Shown here in pieces: positions 56,365-64,000 of a DNA stretch of 64,000 nucleotides (position 1 is its first letter; each line of letters opens with the position of its first letter). The position numbers and the translations under genes are program-made. Source of the stretch: Streptomyces griseoruber. Its GTDB lineage: Bacteria > Actinomycetota > Actinomycetes > Streptomycetales > Streptomycetaceae. The notes beneath the pieces were generated by a model. It searched no databases. It was not told where the DNA came from and was given only the letters and a program-made list of their open reading frames with translations. The stretch is from NCBI RefSeq assembly GCF_001514205.1, contig NZ_KQ948771.1, positions 289,922-353,921 of the forward strand. Reading direction: 5' to 3'.

Positions 56365-57348
56365 ATGGAAGAGCGCGAATTCGGCAGGTCAGGTCAGCAT
56401 GCGTCCGTCGTCGGTCTCGGCACCTGGCAACTGGGCGCCGACTGGGGAGACGTCGACGACAAGGAAGCCCTCACGGTGCTGGAGACGGCGGCCGAGTCGG
56501 GGGTGACCTTCTTCGACACCGCCGACGTCTACGGGGACGGCCGCAGCGAGCAGACCATCGCCACCTTCCTCGGCAGCCGCCCCGATCTGCATGTGCTGGT
56601 CGCCACCAAGATGGGCCGCCGGGTCGAACAGATCCCGGAGAACTACGTCCTGGACAACTTCCGCGCCTGGAACGACCGCTCCCGCCGCAACCTCGGCGTC
56701 GACCGCCTCGACCTGGTGCAGCTGCACTGCCCGCCCACCCCCGTCTACTCCAGCGACGAGGTCTTCGACGCCCTCGACACCCTCGTCGAGGAGGAGCGCA
56801 TCGCCCACTACGGCGTCAGCGTGGAGACCGCCGCCGAGGCGCTCACCGCCCTCGCCCGCCCCGGCGTGGCCAGCGTCCAGATCATCCTCAACCCGTTCCG
56901 CATGAAGCCCCTCCACGAGGTGCTCCCCGCGGCCCGGGAGGCCGGCGTCGGCATCATCGCGCGCGTCCCGCTCGCCTCCGGTCTGCTGTCGGGCAAGTAC
57001 ACCAAGGACACGGTCTTCCCCGAGAACGACCACCGCACCTACAACCGCCACGGTGAGGCCTTCGACCAGGGCGAGACCTTCTCCGGCGTCGACTACACCA
57101 CCGGCGTCGAGGCCGCCGCCCAGTTCGCCGCCCTCGCACCCGAGGGATACACCCCGGCCCAGCTCGCCCTGCGCTGGATCGTCCAGCAGCCCGGCGTGAC
57201 CACGGTCATTCCCGGCGCCCGCTCGCCCGAGCAGGCCCGCGCCAACGCGGAGGCCGCCCGGCTGCCCGAGCTGTCCGAGGAGACCCTGACGGCGATCCGG
57301 GACCTGTACGACCGGCGGATCAAGGCGCAGGTCGAGACCCGCTGGTAG
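56365..57348 (+). CDS. Aldo/keto reductase
   Basis: A 327-residue NADP-dependent aldo/keto reductase. Motifs are REFGRSGQHASVVGLGTWQLG, VTFFDTADVYGDGRSEQTIATFL with catalytic Asp and Tyr, VLVATKMGRR with the Lys, RLDLVQLHCPP with the His, and the C-terminal cofactor-binding VTTVIPGARSPEQARANAEA. The layout is that of the YdhF/AKR11-13 general oxidoreductases. A -10-like CAGACT lies six bases before the ATG, which suggests leaderless expression. It is monocistronic by spacing. Confidence 0.9.
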   Translation: MEEREFGRSGQHASVVGLGTWQLGADWGDVDDKEALTVLETAAESGVTFFDTADVYGDGRSEQTIATFLGSRPDLHVLVATKMGRRVEQIPENYVLDNFRAWNDRSRRNLGVDRLDLVQLHCPPTPVYSSDEVFDALDTLVEEERIAHYGVSVETAAEALTALARPGVASVQIILNPFRMKPLHEVLPAAREAGVGIIARVPLASGLLSGKYTKDTVFPENDHRTYNRHGEAFDQGETFSGVDYTTGVEAAAQFAALAPEGYTPAQLALRWIVQQPGVTTVIPGARSPEQARANAEAARLPELSEETLTAIRDLYDRRIKAQVETRW

Positions 57349-57377
57349 CGACCTCCCGCAGGTCCGTTTGCAGATCG

Positions 57378-57400
57378 GCGGCCCGGGTTACCCGGGCCGC
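57378..57400. repeat. Perfect 10-bp stem-loop between the AKR and DUF6328 genes
   Basis: GCGGCCCGGG (57378-57387) and CCCGGGCCGC (57391-57400) are exact complements around TTA. It may terminate the upstream gene. It touches the putative ATG at 57401, so it could also restrict translation. Confidence 0.55.
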
Positions 57401-57886
57401 ATGGACCCGGCAGAGCGGCGCGACGGCCGTGACGAGACCGAGGACGAGCGGGCCGACCGGATGTGGAGCGACCTCATCCAGGAGGTCCGCGTCGCCCAGA
57501 CCGGCGTCCAGATCCTGTTCGGATTCCTGCTCACCGTGGCGTTCACCCCGAAGTACACCACCCTCAACGACACCGACCAGGCCGTCTACATCACCACGGT
57601 CGTCCTCGGCGCCTGCGCCACCGGCGCCCTGATCGGACCCGTGTCCCTGCACCGGCTGGTCTCCGGCCGGCGCATCAAACCGCAGGCCGTGGCCTGGGCC
57701 TCCCGGCTGACCTTCGTCGGCCTGCTGCTGCTCCTCGCCACCATGGCCTGCGCCCTGCTGCTGATCCTGCGCGTCGCGACCCACGGCGACCACGTCGTCC
57801 AGCTGGTCGTCGCCGTGGTCGCCTGGTACCTGCTGTGCTGGTTCGGCCTGCCGCTGTGGGCCCGCTACCGGTACACGTCGAGGTGA
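57401..57886 (+). CDS. DUF6328-family membrane protein
   Basis: A 161-residue membrane protein of the DUF6328 type. The conserved N-terminal block is RADRMWSDLIQEVRVAQTGVQILFGFLLTVAF. It is followed by about four hydrophobic segments (ITTVVLGACATGALIGPVSLH, FVGLLLLLATMACALLLIL, LVVAVVAWYLLCWFGLPLW). The function of the family is unknown. The start is taken at ATG 57401, although this codon directly follows a perfect hairpin and no ribosome site is seen, and ATG 57461 is an alternative. It is convergent with the next gene. Confidence 0.75.
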   Translation: MDPAERRDGRDETEDERADRMWSDLIQEVRVAQTGVQILFGFLLTVAFTPKYTTLNDTDQAVYITTVVLGACATGALIGPVSLHRLVSGRRIKPQAVAWASRLTFVGLLLLLATMACALLLILRVATHGDHVVQLVVAVVAWYLLCWFGLPLWARYRYTSR

Positions 57887-57898
57887 GACGCGGTACGG

Positions 57899-58945
57899 CT
57901 ACGCGGCCGGCCCGGCGGTTCCGCGCGCCCCGCGCAGCGACGCGATGCAGGAGCCGATCGCCTGCTGGAGCTCCTCCAACTGCTGCACCATGTCGTCCTC
58001 GTAGAACTCCTGGGCGTCGTCGAAGGTCAGCTCCTCGAACACCTTCGTCGCCCTCTGGAGGCTGCTGTAGAACTTGGTGCGCCGCTCCTGGACCCGCAGC
58101 TCGGGGTCGGCCTCCACGGTCTCCACGACGAGGTTCTTCATCGTGTCGTACGCCTCGGACGCCCACTCGCCGGCGTCCTCGCCCTCGTCCAGCTCGTCGA
58201 TCAGCGACAGATGCCGCTCGGCCTCCCGGCGCAGCTCCACCGGCGCGTCGATGGTCTGCCCCGCGGGCGTCTTCACCTGGCCGGACTCGGCGATCTGGCG
58301 GACGTACCCGATACGGTCGGCGGAGCGGCTCTCGGTCGCCACGGCCTTCTTCAGGTCGTCGGTGCGCACGACGTCCCGGGCCAGCGCGGACTGCAGCTCC
58401 GGGTCCTCCTTGATCCGGTCCAGGAGCGCGGTGCGGGCCGCGCGGGCCGTGGAGGGGTCGGCGAGGATCGCGGCGCGCAGGGCCGTCGGGTTCTCCGCGA
58501 CCTCCAGCGCCTTGGTCGGCCGGATGCCCTCCGCCTCGGCGGCCTCGCTGATCGCGGTGCCGCGCTCGGAGGTGGCGCTGTTGCGGGAGACGTAGTAGGC
58601 GAGCCAGACGTCGGCGTCCGGCAGCTCCACGTCCTGGCCCGGCGTCAGCTCCTCGAAGTGCGGGACGAGCCCGTCGTCCGCGGCCCGGTCCCACGCCTTG
58701 TAGTAGCGCATCACCCGCTCCGGCGAGCAGCCCGCCAGCCCCGCGAACTCCTTCGCCGACACCTTCGGCGTCTCGTCCGCGCCCTGCCCGCCCGGCCGCA
58801 CACTGCGCGCCACCATCAGAGCGAACGTCCAGCCTCCGGTGCGCGCGTAGACTCCGAACTCCCGAGCGTCACGCGCCACGAGGTCGGACAGCGGCGCGGG
58901 GCCGTCCTCGGCGGACGTCTCGGGCAGGTCGATCGCCAGGGTCAC
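57899..58945 (-). CDS. Conserved hypothetical protein with HTH-like N-terminal segment
   Basis: A 348-residue soluble, highly charged protein. After DLVARDAREFGVYARTGGWTFALMVARSV comes VSAKEFAGLAGCSPERVMRYYKAWDRAA, which looks like a helix-turn-helix. The C-terminal half is helical with RREAERHLSLIDELDEGEDAGEWASEAYDTM and a likely coiled coil near the end (DMVQQLEELQQAIGSCIASL). No family with known role is recognised. A DNA-binding protein related to phage or plasmid ParB-like factors is one possibility. It is divergent from the serine hydrolase gene with 161 bases between starts. Confidence 0.7.
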   Translation of the reverse strand: MTLAIDLPETSAEDGPAPLSDLVARDAREFGVYARTGGWTFALMVARSVRPGGQGADETPKVSAKEFAGLAGCSPERVMRYYKAWDRAADDGLVPHFEELTPGQDVELPDADVWLAYYVSRNSATSERGTAISEAAEAEGIRPTKALEVAENPTALRAAILADPSTARAARTALLDRIKEDPELQSALARDVVRTDDLKKAVATESRSADRIGYVRQIAESGQVKTPAGQTIDAPVELRREAERHLSLIDELDEGEDAGEWASEAYDTMKNLVVETVEADPELRVQERRTKFYSSLQRATKVFEELTFDDAQEFYEDDMVQQLEELQQAIGSCIASLRGARGTAGPAA

Positions 58946-59106
58946 GGATGGTCTCCTCGGGTGGCGGCGGGACGGACGTACGTGCAGAACCGCAGCCTAT
59001 ATGCACCTGTTGACGAGGGTTTGCCACTGGGCGAAGGAGTCCGGATGCGGCGGCTCGGGCGGGAAAACCGGTCGATCGGCGCCGCGTCCGCAGGAAGGAT
59101 GCGGGG

Positions 59107-60543
59107 ATGACCGCGCGCCCCCTGCCCACCGGCACCCCGTCCGCCCAAGGAGTCGACGCGACCGGCGTCCTCGCCTTCCTCGACGCCGTGGAGGCGTCCG
59201 AGCTCATCGAACCGCACAGTCTGATGATCCTGCGCCACGGCCGTCTGGTCGCCTCCGGCTGGTGGCGGCCGTACACCCCCGAGCGGCTCCATCTGCTGTA
59301 CTCGCTCAGCAAGAGCTTCACCGCCACCGCCGCCGGGTTCGCCGTCACCGAGGGGCTGATGGGCCTGGACGACCCGGTGATCTCGTACTTCCCGGAGCTC
59401 GACGAGGAGATCACCGACCCGCGCAGCCGCGCGATGCGGGTGCGGGACGTGGCGGCGATGGCCAGCGGGCACACGGAGGAGACGTACGAGCGGGCGGAGG
59501 CGCTCGACCCCGGCGACCTGCTGCGGGGCTTCCTGCTGCTGCCGCCGGACCGCGACCCGGGAACCGTGTTCGCGTACAACCAGCCCTGCACCTACGCGCT
59601 CGCCGCGATCGTGCAGCGCGTCACCGGCCGGTCGCTCACGGCGTATCTGCGTCCGCGCCTGCTCGACCCGCTCGGCGCCGGCGCGACCGGCTGGCTGACC
59701 GACGGCACCGGCCGCGAACTCGGCTTCAGCGGACTGCACGGCACCACCGACCTCGTCGCCCGGCTCGGCCAGTTCCATCTGGACGAGGGCGCCTGGGACG
59801 GCGAGCCGCTGCTGCCGAAGGAATGGATCGCCGAGGCGACCCGCGAGCACATCCCGACCGGCGGCCCGATGCCCGAGGCCGACCGGCTGGACTGGGACCG
59901 CGGCTACGGCTTCCAGTTCTGGCGGTCCCGGCACGGCTACCGCGGCGACGGCGCCTACGGCCAGTTCTGCCTGGTCCTGCCCGAGTACGACGCCGTGATC
60001 GCCGCGACCTCGGCGAGCCAGGACATGCAGGCCTACCTCACGCTGGTCTGGGAGCATCTGCTGCCCGCGTTCCGGTCCGCGCCGCTGACCGGCCGGGAGG
60101 ACGCCGACGCGGCCCTCGCGGAGCGCCTCGGCCGGCTCGCGCTGCCCCCGGCGCCCGGTGCGACCGCGCCGCCCGAGCGGGCGGGGGAGTGGGCGGACGC
60201 CGTGTTCACGCCGCGCGGCGGCGGGCCGGAGCTCACCGCCGTCCGGGTCACCCGGGGCACGGACGGCTGGACCCTGACCCTCGTCCAAGGGGACGACCCG
60301 CTGGAACTGGCCCTCGGGACCGGTGGCTGGCAGGTGGCCGAGGAGCCGCTCCCCACCGCCGTGAGCGGAGGCTGGACCGACGGCGTCACCCTGGCCGTGG
60401 ACATCGCCTTCCTGGAGACCCCGCACCACCTCCGGGTCACCTGCTCGCTCACCGACCGCGCCTGCACCGCGCGTTGGGACACCGAACCGCTGGGTTCCGG
60501 CCCGCTGCGCGGCCTGTGCGCCCCGCGCGGCCCGGGCGACTGA
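59107..60543 (+). CDS. Beta-lactamase-family serine hydrolase
   Basis: A 478-residue class C beta-lactamase/esterase-type hydrolase. The catalytic SxxK motif is YSLSKSFTATAAGF at about residues 61-74. The second motif is YNQ in VFAYNQPCTYAL, the YxN equivalent. The region GYGFQFWRSRHGYRGDGAYGQF carries the third (HxG-like) site. A C-terminal beta-rich domain follows from about residue 350. Without a signal peptide it is probably cytosolic, so an esterase or peptidase role is likelier than antibiotic hydrolysis. GGAAGG precedes the ATG. Confidence 0.87.
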   Translation: MTARPLPTGTPSAQGVDATGVLAFLDAVEASELIEPHSLMILRHGRLVASGWWRPYTPERLHLLYSLSKSFTATAAGFAVTEGLMGLDDPVISYFPELDEEITDPRSRAMRVRDVAAMASGHTEETYERAEALDPGDLLRGFLLLPPDRDPGTVFAYNQPCTYALAAIVQRVTGRSLTAYLRPRLLDPLGAGATGWLTDGTGRELGFSGLHGTTDLVARLGQFHLDEGAWDGEPLLPKEWIAEATREHIPTGGPMPEADRLDWDRGYGFQFWRSRHGYRGDGAYGQFCLVLPEYDAVIAATSASQDMQAYLTLVWEHLLPAFRSAPLTGREDADAALAERLGRLALPPAPGATAPPERAGEWADAVFTPRGGGPELTAVRVTRGTDGWTLTLVQGDDPLELALGTGGWQVAEEPLPTAVSGGWTDGVTLAVDIAFLETPHHLRVTCSLTDRACTARWDTEPLGSGPLRGLCAPRGPGD

Positions 60544-60549
60544 GCCCGC

Positions 60550-62181
60550 TCAGCCGGCCGAGTCCGGCCGGAACGTCTTGAGGAACGTCTCCAGGGCCCG
60601 CCGGTTGGCGGCCTTGTCCCAGTCGGCGGCCGGGGTCGTCCAGCGCAGCGAGAAACTGCGGTGCCCGCCGAGCAGGAACCCTCGCCCGAAGGTGCGGACC
60701 TGCTTGCCGTCGACGTCCATGACCCACTCCATGTCGGCGGCCTTGTACCCCTGGTACGTCGTCGCCTCGATGTCGCCGATCCGCCGGAAACCCGTCTCCT
60801 CGCGCAGCCCCGGCTCCACGTCGTCGCGCCAGACGGCCACCGGGTCCGCTCCGGCCCGCGTGCTGTAGGTCACCGCGAGGGTCCGCGGGTCACCGTCCGC
60901 GCCGAAGGTGACCCGGTACGCCACATCGCCCTGCTTGCGGGTGTCCAGGCGTTTCCACCCCTTGGGCAGGGCCACGGAGAAGCCCTCCGGTGCGTGATAG
61001 ACCCGGAAACCGTCCGGGAAGGCGTCGATGGAAGCCGGCGGGGACGACGGGGTGGCCGACGGGGTGGCCGACGGGGTGGCGGACCGGGAGGACGCGGCGG
61101 AGGCGCTGGGCGCCGGTGTGGCTCTGTCGCCCGCCTCGCCGTCCTCCCCCGAAGGCGCGCTGGACACCGACGGCTGGACCTGCGCGCCACCGGCCGAGGT
61201 GTCCTCGCTGCCGGGCAGCTGGTGGGTCACGGCGAGCGCGGCGACCGCGACCGTGACGACGGCCAGCGCCGTTCCGGCGGCCATGGCCCGCCCGCTCCAC
61301 TGCGGTCCGATGTGCCGGGCCGCGGCACACGCCCGCCGCAGCCGGGGCGTCGGCAGGACGGCGTGCGGGTCCTCGTCCAGCACCCGGGTGAGCGACTGAC
61401 GGACCGTCGTCCGGGTCAGCCGTTCCCGGGAGTCCTTGCGCAGCAGGCCCTGCACGGTGGCGGTGAGCGGGCCCGCCCGCAGCGGGGTGCGCAGCGGCAG
61501 CCGGTCCACGCCCCGCAGTGTGCTCTCGGGCCGGTCCCGGTCCCGGTACGGCGGACGCCCCTCGAGCAGCGTGTAGAGGATCGCGCCCAGCGCCCACAGG
61601 TCCGCCGCCGGGCCGATCCGCTCGTCACGGGCCTGCTCCGGTGAGGCGTACGAGGGTGCCGCCAGCCTCGGGACGAGCGTCGCGCCCGCCAGCCCGAAGC
61701 CGGTCACCACGAGCGGGCCCCGGGTCCTGACGAACACCTGACCCGGGCTCAGTTCGCCGTGCGTGATGCCCTCGCCGTGCGCCGCCTCCAGGACGTCGAG
61801 GAGCTGCAGGGCGATGGTGGCCGCCCGGCCCGGGCCGAAGGGGCCCTTCTGGTCCATGAGCTGACCGAGCGGCAGACCGTCGATCCACTCCGTGACCGTC
61901 CACAGGGAACCGCCCTCCGCCGTCGCGTCGACGACCGTGGCGATCCGGCCGGGGCACACCTGGGCCATCGTCTCCGACATCCGCATCACCCGGTCGGCGG
62001 CCTGGCTCGCCTCCTCCTCGCCCAGATCGGACGGCAGACCGATCCGGGTGACCAGGCACGGCCGCGCTCCCTGCACGTCCTCGCCGTACCAGCTGACCCG
62101 GTTGGTCTCGCGGTGTACGACGTCGAGGAGCCGGTACCTTCCGGCGACCAACTCGTGCGTGGAGACATGCGCCTTGACCAT
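60550..62181 (-). CDS. Transmembrane pseudokinase with extracellular domain
   Basis: A 543-residue protein with a protein-kinase fold (about residues 10-270) lacking key residues. The catalytic loop reads HGELSPGQVFV instead of HRDLKPxN, and the DFG position reads GFG. SYASPEQARDERIGPAADLWALGAILYTLLEG is kinase-like. A membrane segment (MAAGTALAVVTVAVAALAV) is followed by a Ser/Ala/Thr/Pro-rich linker with SATP repeats. The extracellular domain begins at about residue 400 (FRVYHAPEGFSVALPKGWKRLD). It may be a scaffold or signal receptor. ATG 62181 has AGGA upstream at good spacing, and ATG 62187 is an alternative. Confidence 0.88.
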   Translation of the reverse strand: MVKAHVSTHELVAGRYRLLDVVHRETNRVSWYGEDVQGARPCLVTRIGLPSDLGEEEASQAADRVMRMSETMAQVCPGRIATVVDATAEGGSLWTVTEWIDGLPLGQLMDQKGPFGPGRAATIALQLLDVLEAAHGEGITHGELSPGQVFVRTRGPLVVTGFGLAGATLVPRLAAPSYASPEQARDERIGPAADLWALGAILYTLLEGRPPYRDRDRPESTLRGVDRLPLRTPLRAGPLTATVQGLLRKDSRERLTRTTVRQSLTRVLDEDPHAVLPTPRLRRACAAARHIGPQWSGRAMAAGTALAVVTVAVAALAVTHQLPGSEDTSAGGAQVQPSVSSAPSGEDGEAGDRATPAPSASAASSRSATPSATPSATPSSPPASIDAFPDGFRVYHAPEGFSVALPKGWKRLDTRKQGDVAYRVTFGADGDPRTLAVTYSTRAGADPVAVWRDDVEPGLREETGFRRIGDIEATTYQGYKAADMEWVMDVDGKQVRTFGRGFLLGGHRSFSLRWTTPAADWDKAANRRALETFLKTFRPDSAG

Positions 62182-62458
62182 GCTCATCCTTCGCTGAACC
62201 CCCGGTGTTCTCCCTTTCCCAGAAGTACGGGGGACGCGTGGGGGTGCGTTCAAAAGGACCACGAGTCCGGTGGGATTCCTGTCTTTCATTCAAGGATGTC
62301 GGTCATATGTACGGAGAAAAGAATTACCGGGAGGCGTCCGGGCATGTAACCAGGGGTAAACAAGATCGGAGCGGTCTGATCGTGTTCCGGGCGAAAGCGC
62401 TCTCGGGGGCCACGGCGCATTTCGACCGGATACCGGCACGGGGGATTTCTCCTCGGTG

Positions 62459-63763
62459 TCAGGCGCCGAAGAGCTGGGTCCAGTACGTGCCCGACGGGCC
62501 GCCGCCCGCGTAGCCGACGCCGATGTGGGTGAAGGCGGGCTTGAGGATGTTGGCGCGGTGGCCGGGGCTGTTCATCCAGCCCTCCACGACCTCGGCGGCC
62601 GAGCGCTGGCCGCAGGCGATGTTCTCGCCGATCGTCCGCCGGGTGGAGCCCGCGGCGGCCGCCCGGTCCCAGGGCTGGCTGCCCTCCGGGGAGGTGTGCG
62701 CGTAGAAGGCGCGCGCCACCATGTCCGCGCAGTGCGCCTGCGCGGCGGCGGTGAGCAGCGGGTCGACGGCGAGGGGCCGCAGCCCCGCCCGGGTCCGCTC
62801 GCGGTTGGTGAGCTCCACGACCTCGGCGGTCGTACGGGCCAGACCGTCCGCGGTGAGGGGGCTCGCCCACAGCGCGGTCCAGTACGTGAGGCCGCCGCGG
62901 GCGTCCGTCGCCTGCGCCAGGGCGACGTGGGTGAACGCCCGGTCCCGCAGGGTGCGGCTCGCCTGGTCGGTGCGCAGGCAGTAGTCGACGAACTCGGCGG
63001 GGGTGCGCGGCCCGGAGACCAGGTGCTCACCCACGGCGAGGTACGGGTATCCGGCGGCCGTGACCCGCTGGTGCAGCGAGACACCGTCCCGCCCCTCGCT
63101 CCCGAGCCGCCCGGCCGCGGCCATGGCGGCGGCATGCGCGCGGGCCGCCGAGGCCAGACGGGCGTCGAGCGCGACGGGCGGTGAACCGGCGGCGGCCCGG
63201 GCCGGGTTGACGAGGGCCAGGAAGCCGTCGGGGTCGGCGAGCGGGGTGGGCGACGTGGGGCTGCTGGATCTCGGTGCGGGGGTGTCGTCGAGGACGTCCA
63301 CCCCGAAGTCCCGGGCCAGCCCCGCCAGGCCGTCGGCATAGCCCTGGCCGAGCGCCCTGAGCTTCCAGGACGGGCCCCGCCGGTAGACCTCCGCGAGCAG
63401 CAGAACCGTCTCCTGGCGCGGGGCGGGCGGGGCGAACCGGGCGAGGACACGGCCCTGTGGGTCGGTGACCTGGAGCGTGGGAGCGGGCAGCCGGGCCAGC
63501 GGGGTGCCCGGCTCGGCGGCGCTGATCACCACCGTCACCCGGGTGGCACCGGCCCGCAGCCGACCCGGCTCCAGGGTGAGCGTGTCGCCCCGGAGCGCCG
63601 CCCCGGGTGCCGTCGGCTGGTTGTAGAAGACGAAGTCGGCGTCACCGCCGACCTGGCCGCTGTCGTCCGTCACCAGGGCGCACACGTCGAAGGGGCCGGG
63701 CACCCGGACGGCCAGCGCGCCGCCTGGGAGGGGCAGATTGCCGCCGGGGACCAACTCGCTCAT
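62459..63763 (-). CDS. TerD-CAP-CAP fusion protein
   Basis: A 434-residue protein with three domains. Residues about 1-160 are TerD-like (MSELVPGGNLPLPGGALAVRV, then DFVFYNQPTAPGAAL and TVLLLAEVYRRGPSWKLRALGQGY). After a Ser/Pro linker come two CAP/SCP domains. The first (about 175-300) is divergent. The second (about 310-434) is canonical, with LTNRERTRAGLRPLAVDP, AHCADMVARAFYAHTSPEG, IGENIACGQRSAAEVVEGWMNSPGHRANIL and FTHIGVGYA. CAP domains are normally secreted, but there is no signal peptide. The ATG overlaps the stop of an upstream gene (ATGA). Confidence 0.9.
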   Translation of the reverse strand: MSELVPGGNLPLPGGALAVRVPGPFDVCALVTDDSGQVGGDADFVFYNQPTAPGAALRGDTLTLEPGRLRAGATRVTVVISAAEPGTPLARLPAPTLQVTDPQGRVLARFAPPAPRQETVLLLAEVYRRGPSWKLRALGQGYADGLAGLARDFGVDVLDDTPAPRSSSPTSPTPLADPDGFLALVNPARAAAGSPPVALDARLASAARAHAAAMAAAGRLGSEGRDGVSLHQRVTAAGYPYLAVGEHLVSGPRTPAEFVDYCLRTDQASRTLRDRAFTHVALAQATDARGGLTYWTALWASPLTADGLARTTAEVVELTNRERTRAGLRPLAVDPLLTAAAQAHCADMVARAFYAHTSPEGSQPWDRAAAAGSTRRTIGENIACGQRSAAEVVEGWMNSPGHRANILKPAFTHIGVGYAGGGPSGTYWTQLFGA

Positions 63764-63999
63764 CCTGCCGCCCTGATGTCGTCGTCCCCACCTCGCCGGG
63801 GTGGTGCCAGGACAACGGCCGCCCGGCCCCCGGGGTTCCCGCCGCGGCGGGGGCCCGGCGCGGACGACCCGCCCGAACCCGCGCCCGCCGGGGACGCTGC
63901 CCTTGCCGGACCCGCGCCCGCCGGGGACGCTGCCCCTGCTGGACCCGCGCCCATCCGGAGTGGCGTCCTGCCGGACCTGTGTCCTCCGGGACCCGTGCC
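63760..63999 (-). CDS. C-terminal tail of an upstream gene, Gly/Ala/Pro-rich (partial)
   Basis: An open frame enters from the window end and stops at 63760, overlapping the TerD-CAP-CAP start by four bases (ATGA), which supports it as a real coupled gene. The visible 79 residues are low complexity: repeated ASPAGAGPARA-type units, then GGNPGGRAAVVLAPPRRGGDDDIRAAG. The folded part lies outside the window, so no family can be assigned. TerD-family genes often occur in operons with other TerD or Ter-related genes, which is only a hint. Confidence 0.5.
   Translation of the reverse strand, partial: GTGPGGHRSGRTPLRMGAGPAGAASPAGAGPARAASPAGAGSGGSSAPGPRRGGNPGGRAAVVLAPPRRGGDDDIRAAG
63893..63955. repeat. 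33-bp direct repeat in the coupled upstream gene
   Basis: A segment starting GACGCTGCCC recurs after 33 bases (63893 and 63926) with few mismatches, keeping frame and encoding an 11-residue AASPAGAGxxx unit. Confidence 0.6.
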
Positions 64000-64000
64000 C

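Noticed and set aside
57378..57400. Operator-like GC palindrome before the DUF6328 gene
   Set aside because: Entirely G/C arms next to a gene end are more likely a transcription terminator or chance hairpin, so it was not reported as a regulator site.

Overview
The window is very GC-rich, uses many GTG starts and 4-base ATGA/GTGA gene overlaps, and carries gene families typical of Streptomyces (streptophobe family protein, DUF6777, ECF42/DGPF pair, popR-clpP3-clpP4, melC, eshA/2-methylisoborneol genes). It is most likely a Streptomyces chromosome segment, perhaps from an arm, since it is dominated by conditional and accessory genes with several decayed gene fragments. No rRNA, tRNA, CRISPR array, intact insertion sequence or replication origin was seen.

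Layout. 1-7.2 kb: tail of a B12-binding MerR-type (LitR-like) regulator, a DJ-1/PfpI protein, a photolyase, an SDR/DUF2867 protein, and a MarR regulator followed by an MMPL exporter with a clean palindromic operator between them. 7.3-10.7 kb: sulfur-scavenging locus with a leaderless Cys-containing leader peptide, a structured leader, ssuE, ssuD and a convergent SfnB-like acyl-CoA dehydrogenase homologue. 10.7-15.7 kb: DGPF protein with ECF42 sigma factor, an aldehyde dehydrogenase, and a translationally coupled trio (54-aa protein, sigma factor, unknown protein). 15.7-25.7 kb: an eroded stress/anaerobiosis island with acetyl-CoA synthetase, a C-terminally cut pyruvate dehydrogenase E1-alpha, a universal stress protein, a two-gene NAD-type formate dehydrogenase, and remnants of an aldo/keto reductase, a CBS-domain protein and an S66 peptidase. 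25.7-31 kb: VOC protein, adenosine deaminase, DinB-like protein, LysR with divergent aldo/keto reductase, and a TTA-codon gene.

31-40.2 kb: an envelope/signalling block with an FHA-FHA-ABC transporter, SH3-like protein, Ser/Thr kinase, streptophobe protein, DUF6777 protein, anti-sigma-type ATPase and SigB/SigF-type sigma factor. 40.2-43.3 kb: popR with clpP3-clpP4, an exact PopR box upstream, and a frameshifted epoxide hydrolase. 43.3-49.5 kb: a VOC protein, a phosphotransferase, the 2-methylisoborneol operon (family 2B encapsulin shell EshA, 2-MIB synthase, GPP methyltransferase) ended by a perfect hairpin, and a zinc alcohol dehydrogenase. 49.6-57.9 kb: VOC protein, RNase HI with a Cys-rich tail, tyrosinase operon melC1-melC2, FAD monooxygenase, an MFS-TetR pair behind a 19-bp inverted repeat, aldo/keto reductase and DUF6328 protein. 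57.9-64 kb: conserved unknown protein, serine beta-lactamase-like hydrolase, a transmembrane pseudokinase, and a TerD-CAP-CAP fusion coupled to a gene that runs off the window.

The most notable system is the encapsulin-linked 2-methylisoborneol operon, which is known in Streptomyces. Possibly undescribed items are the structured ssuE leader, the coupled sigma trio, the TerD-CAP-CAP fusion and the 19-bp repeat promoter/operator.
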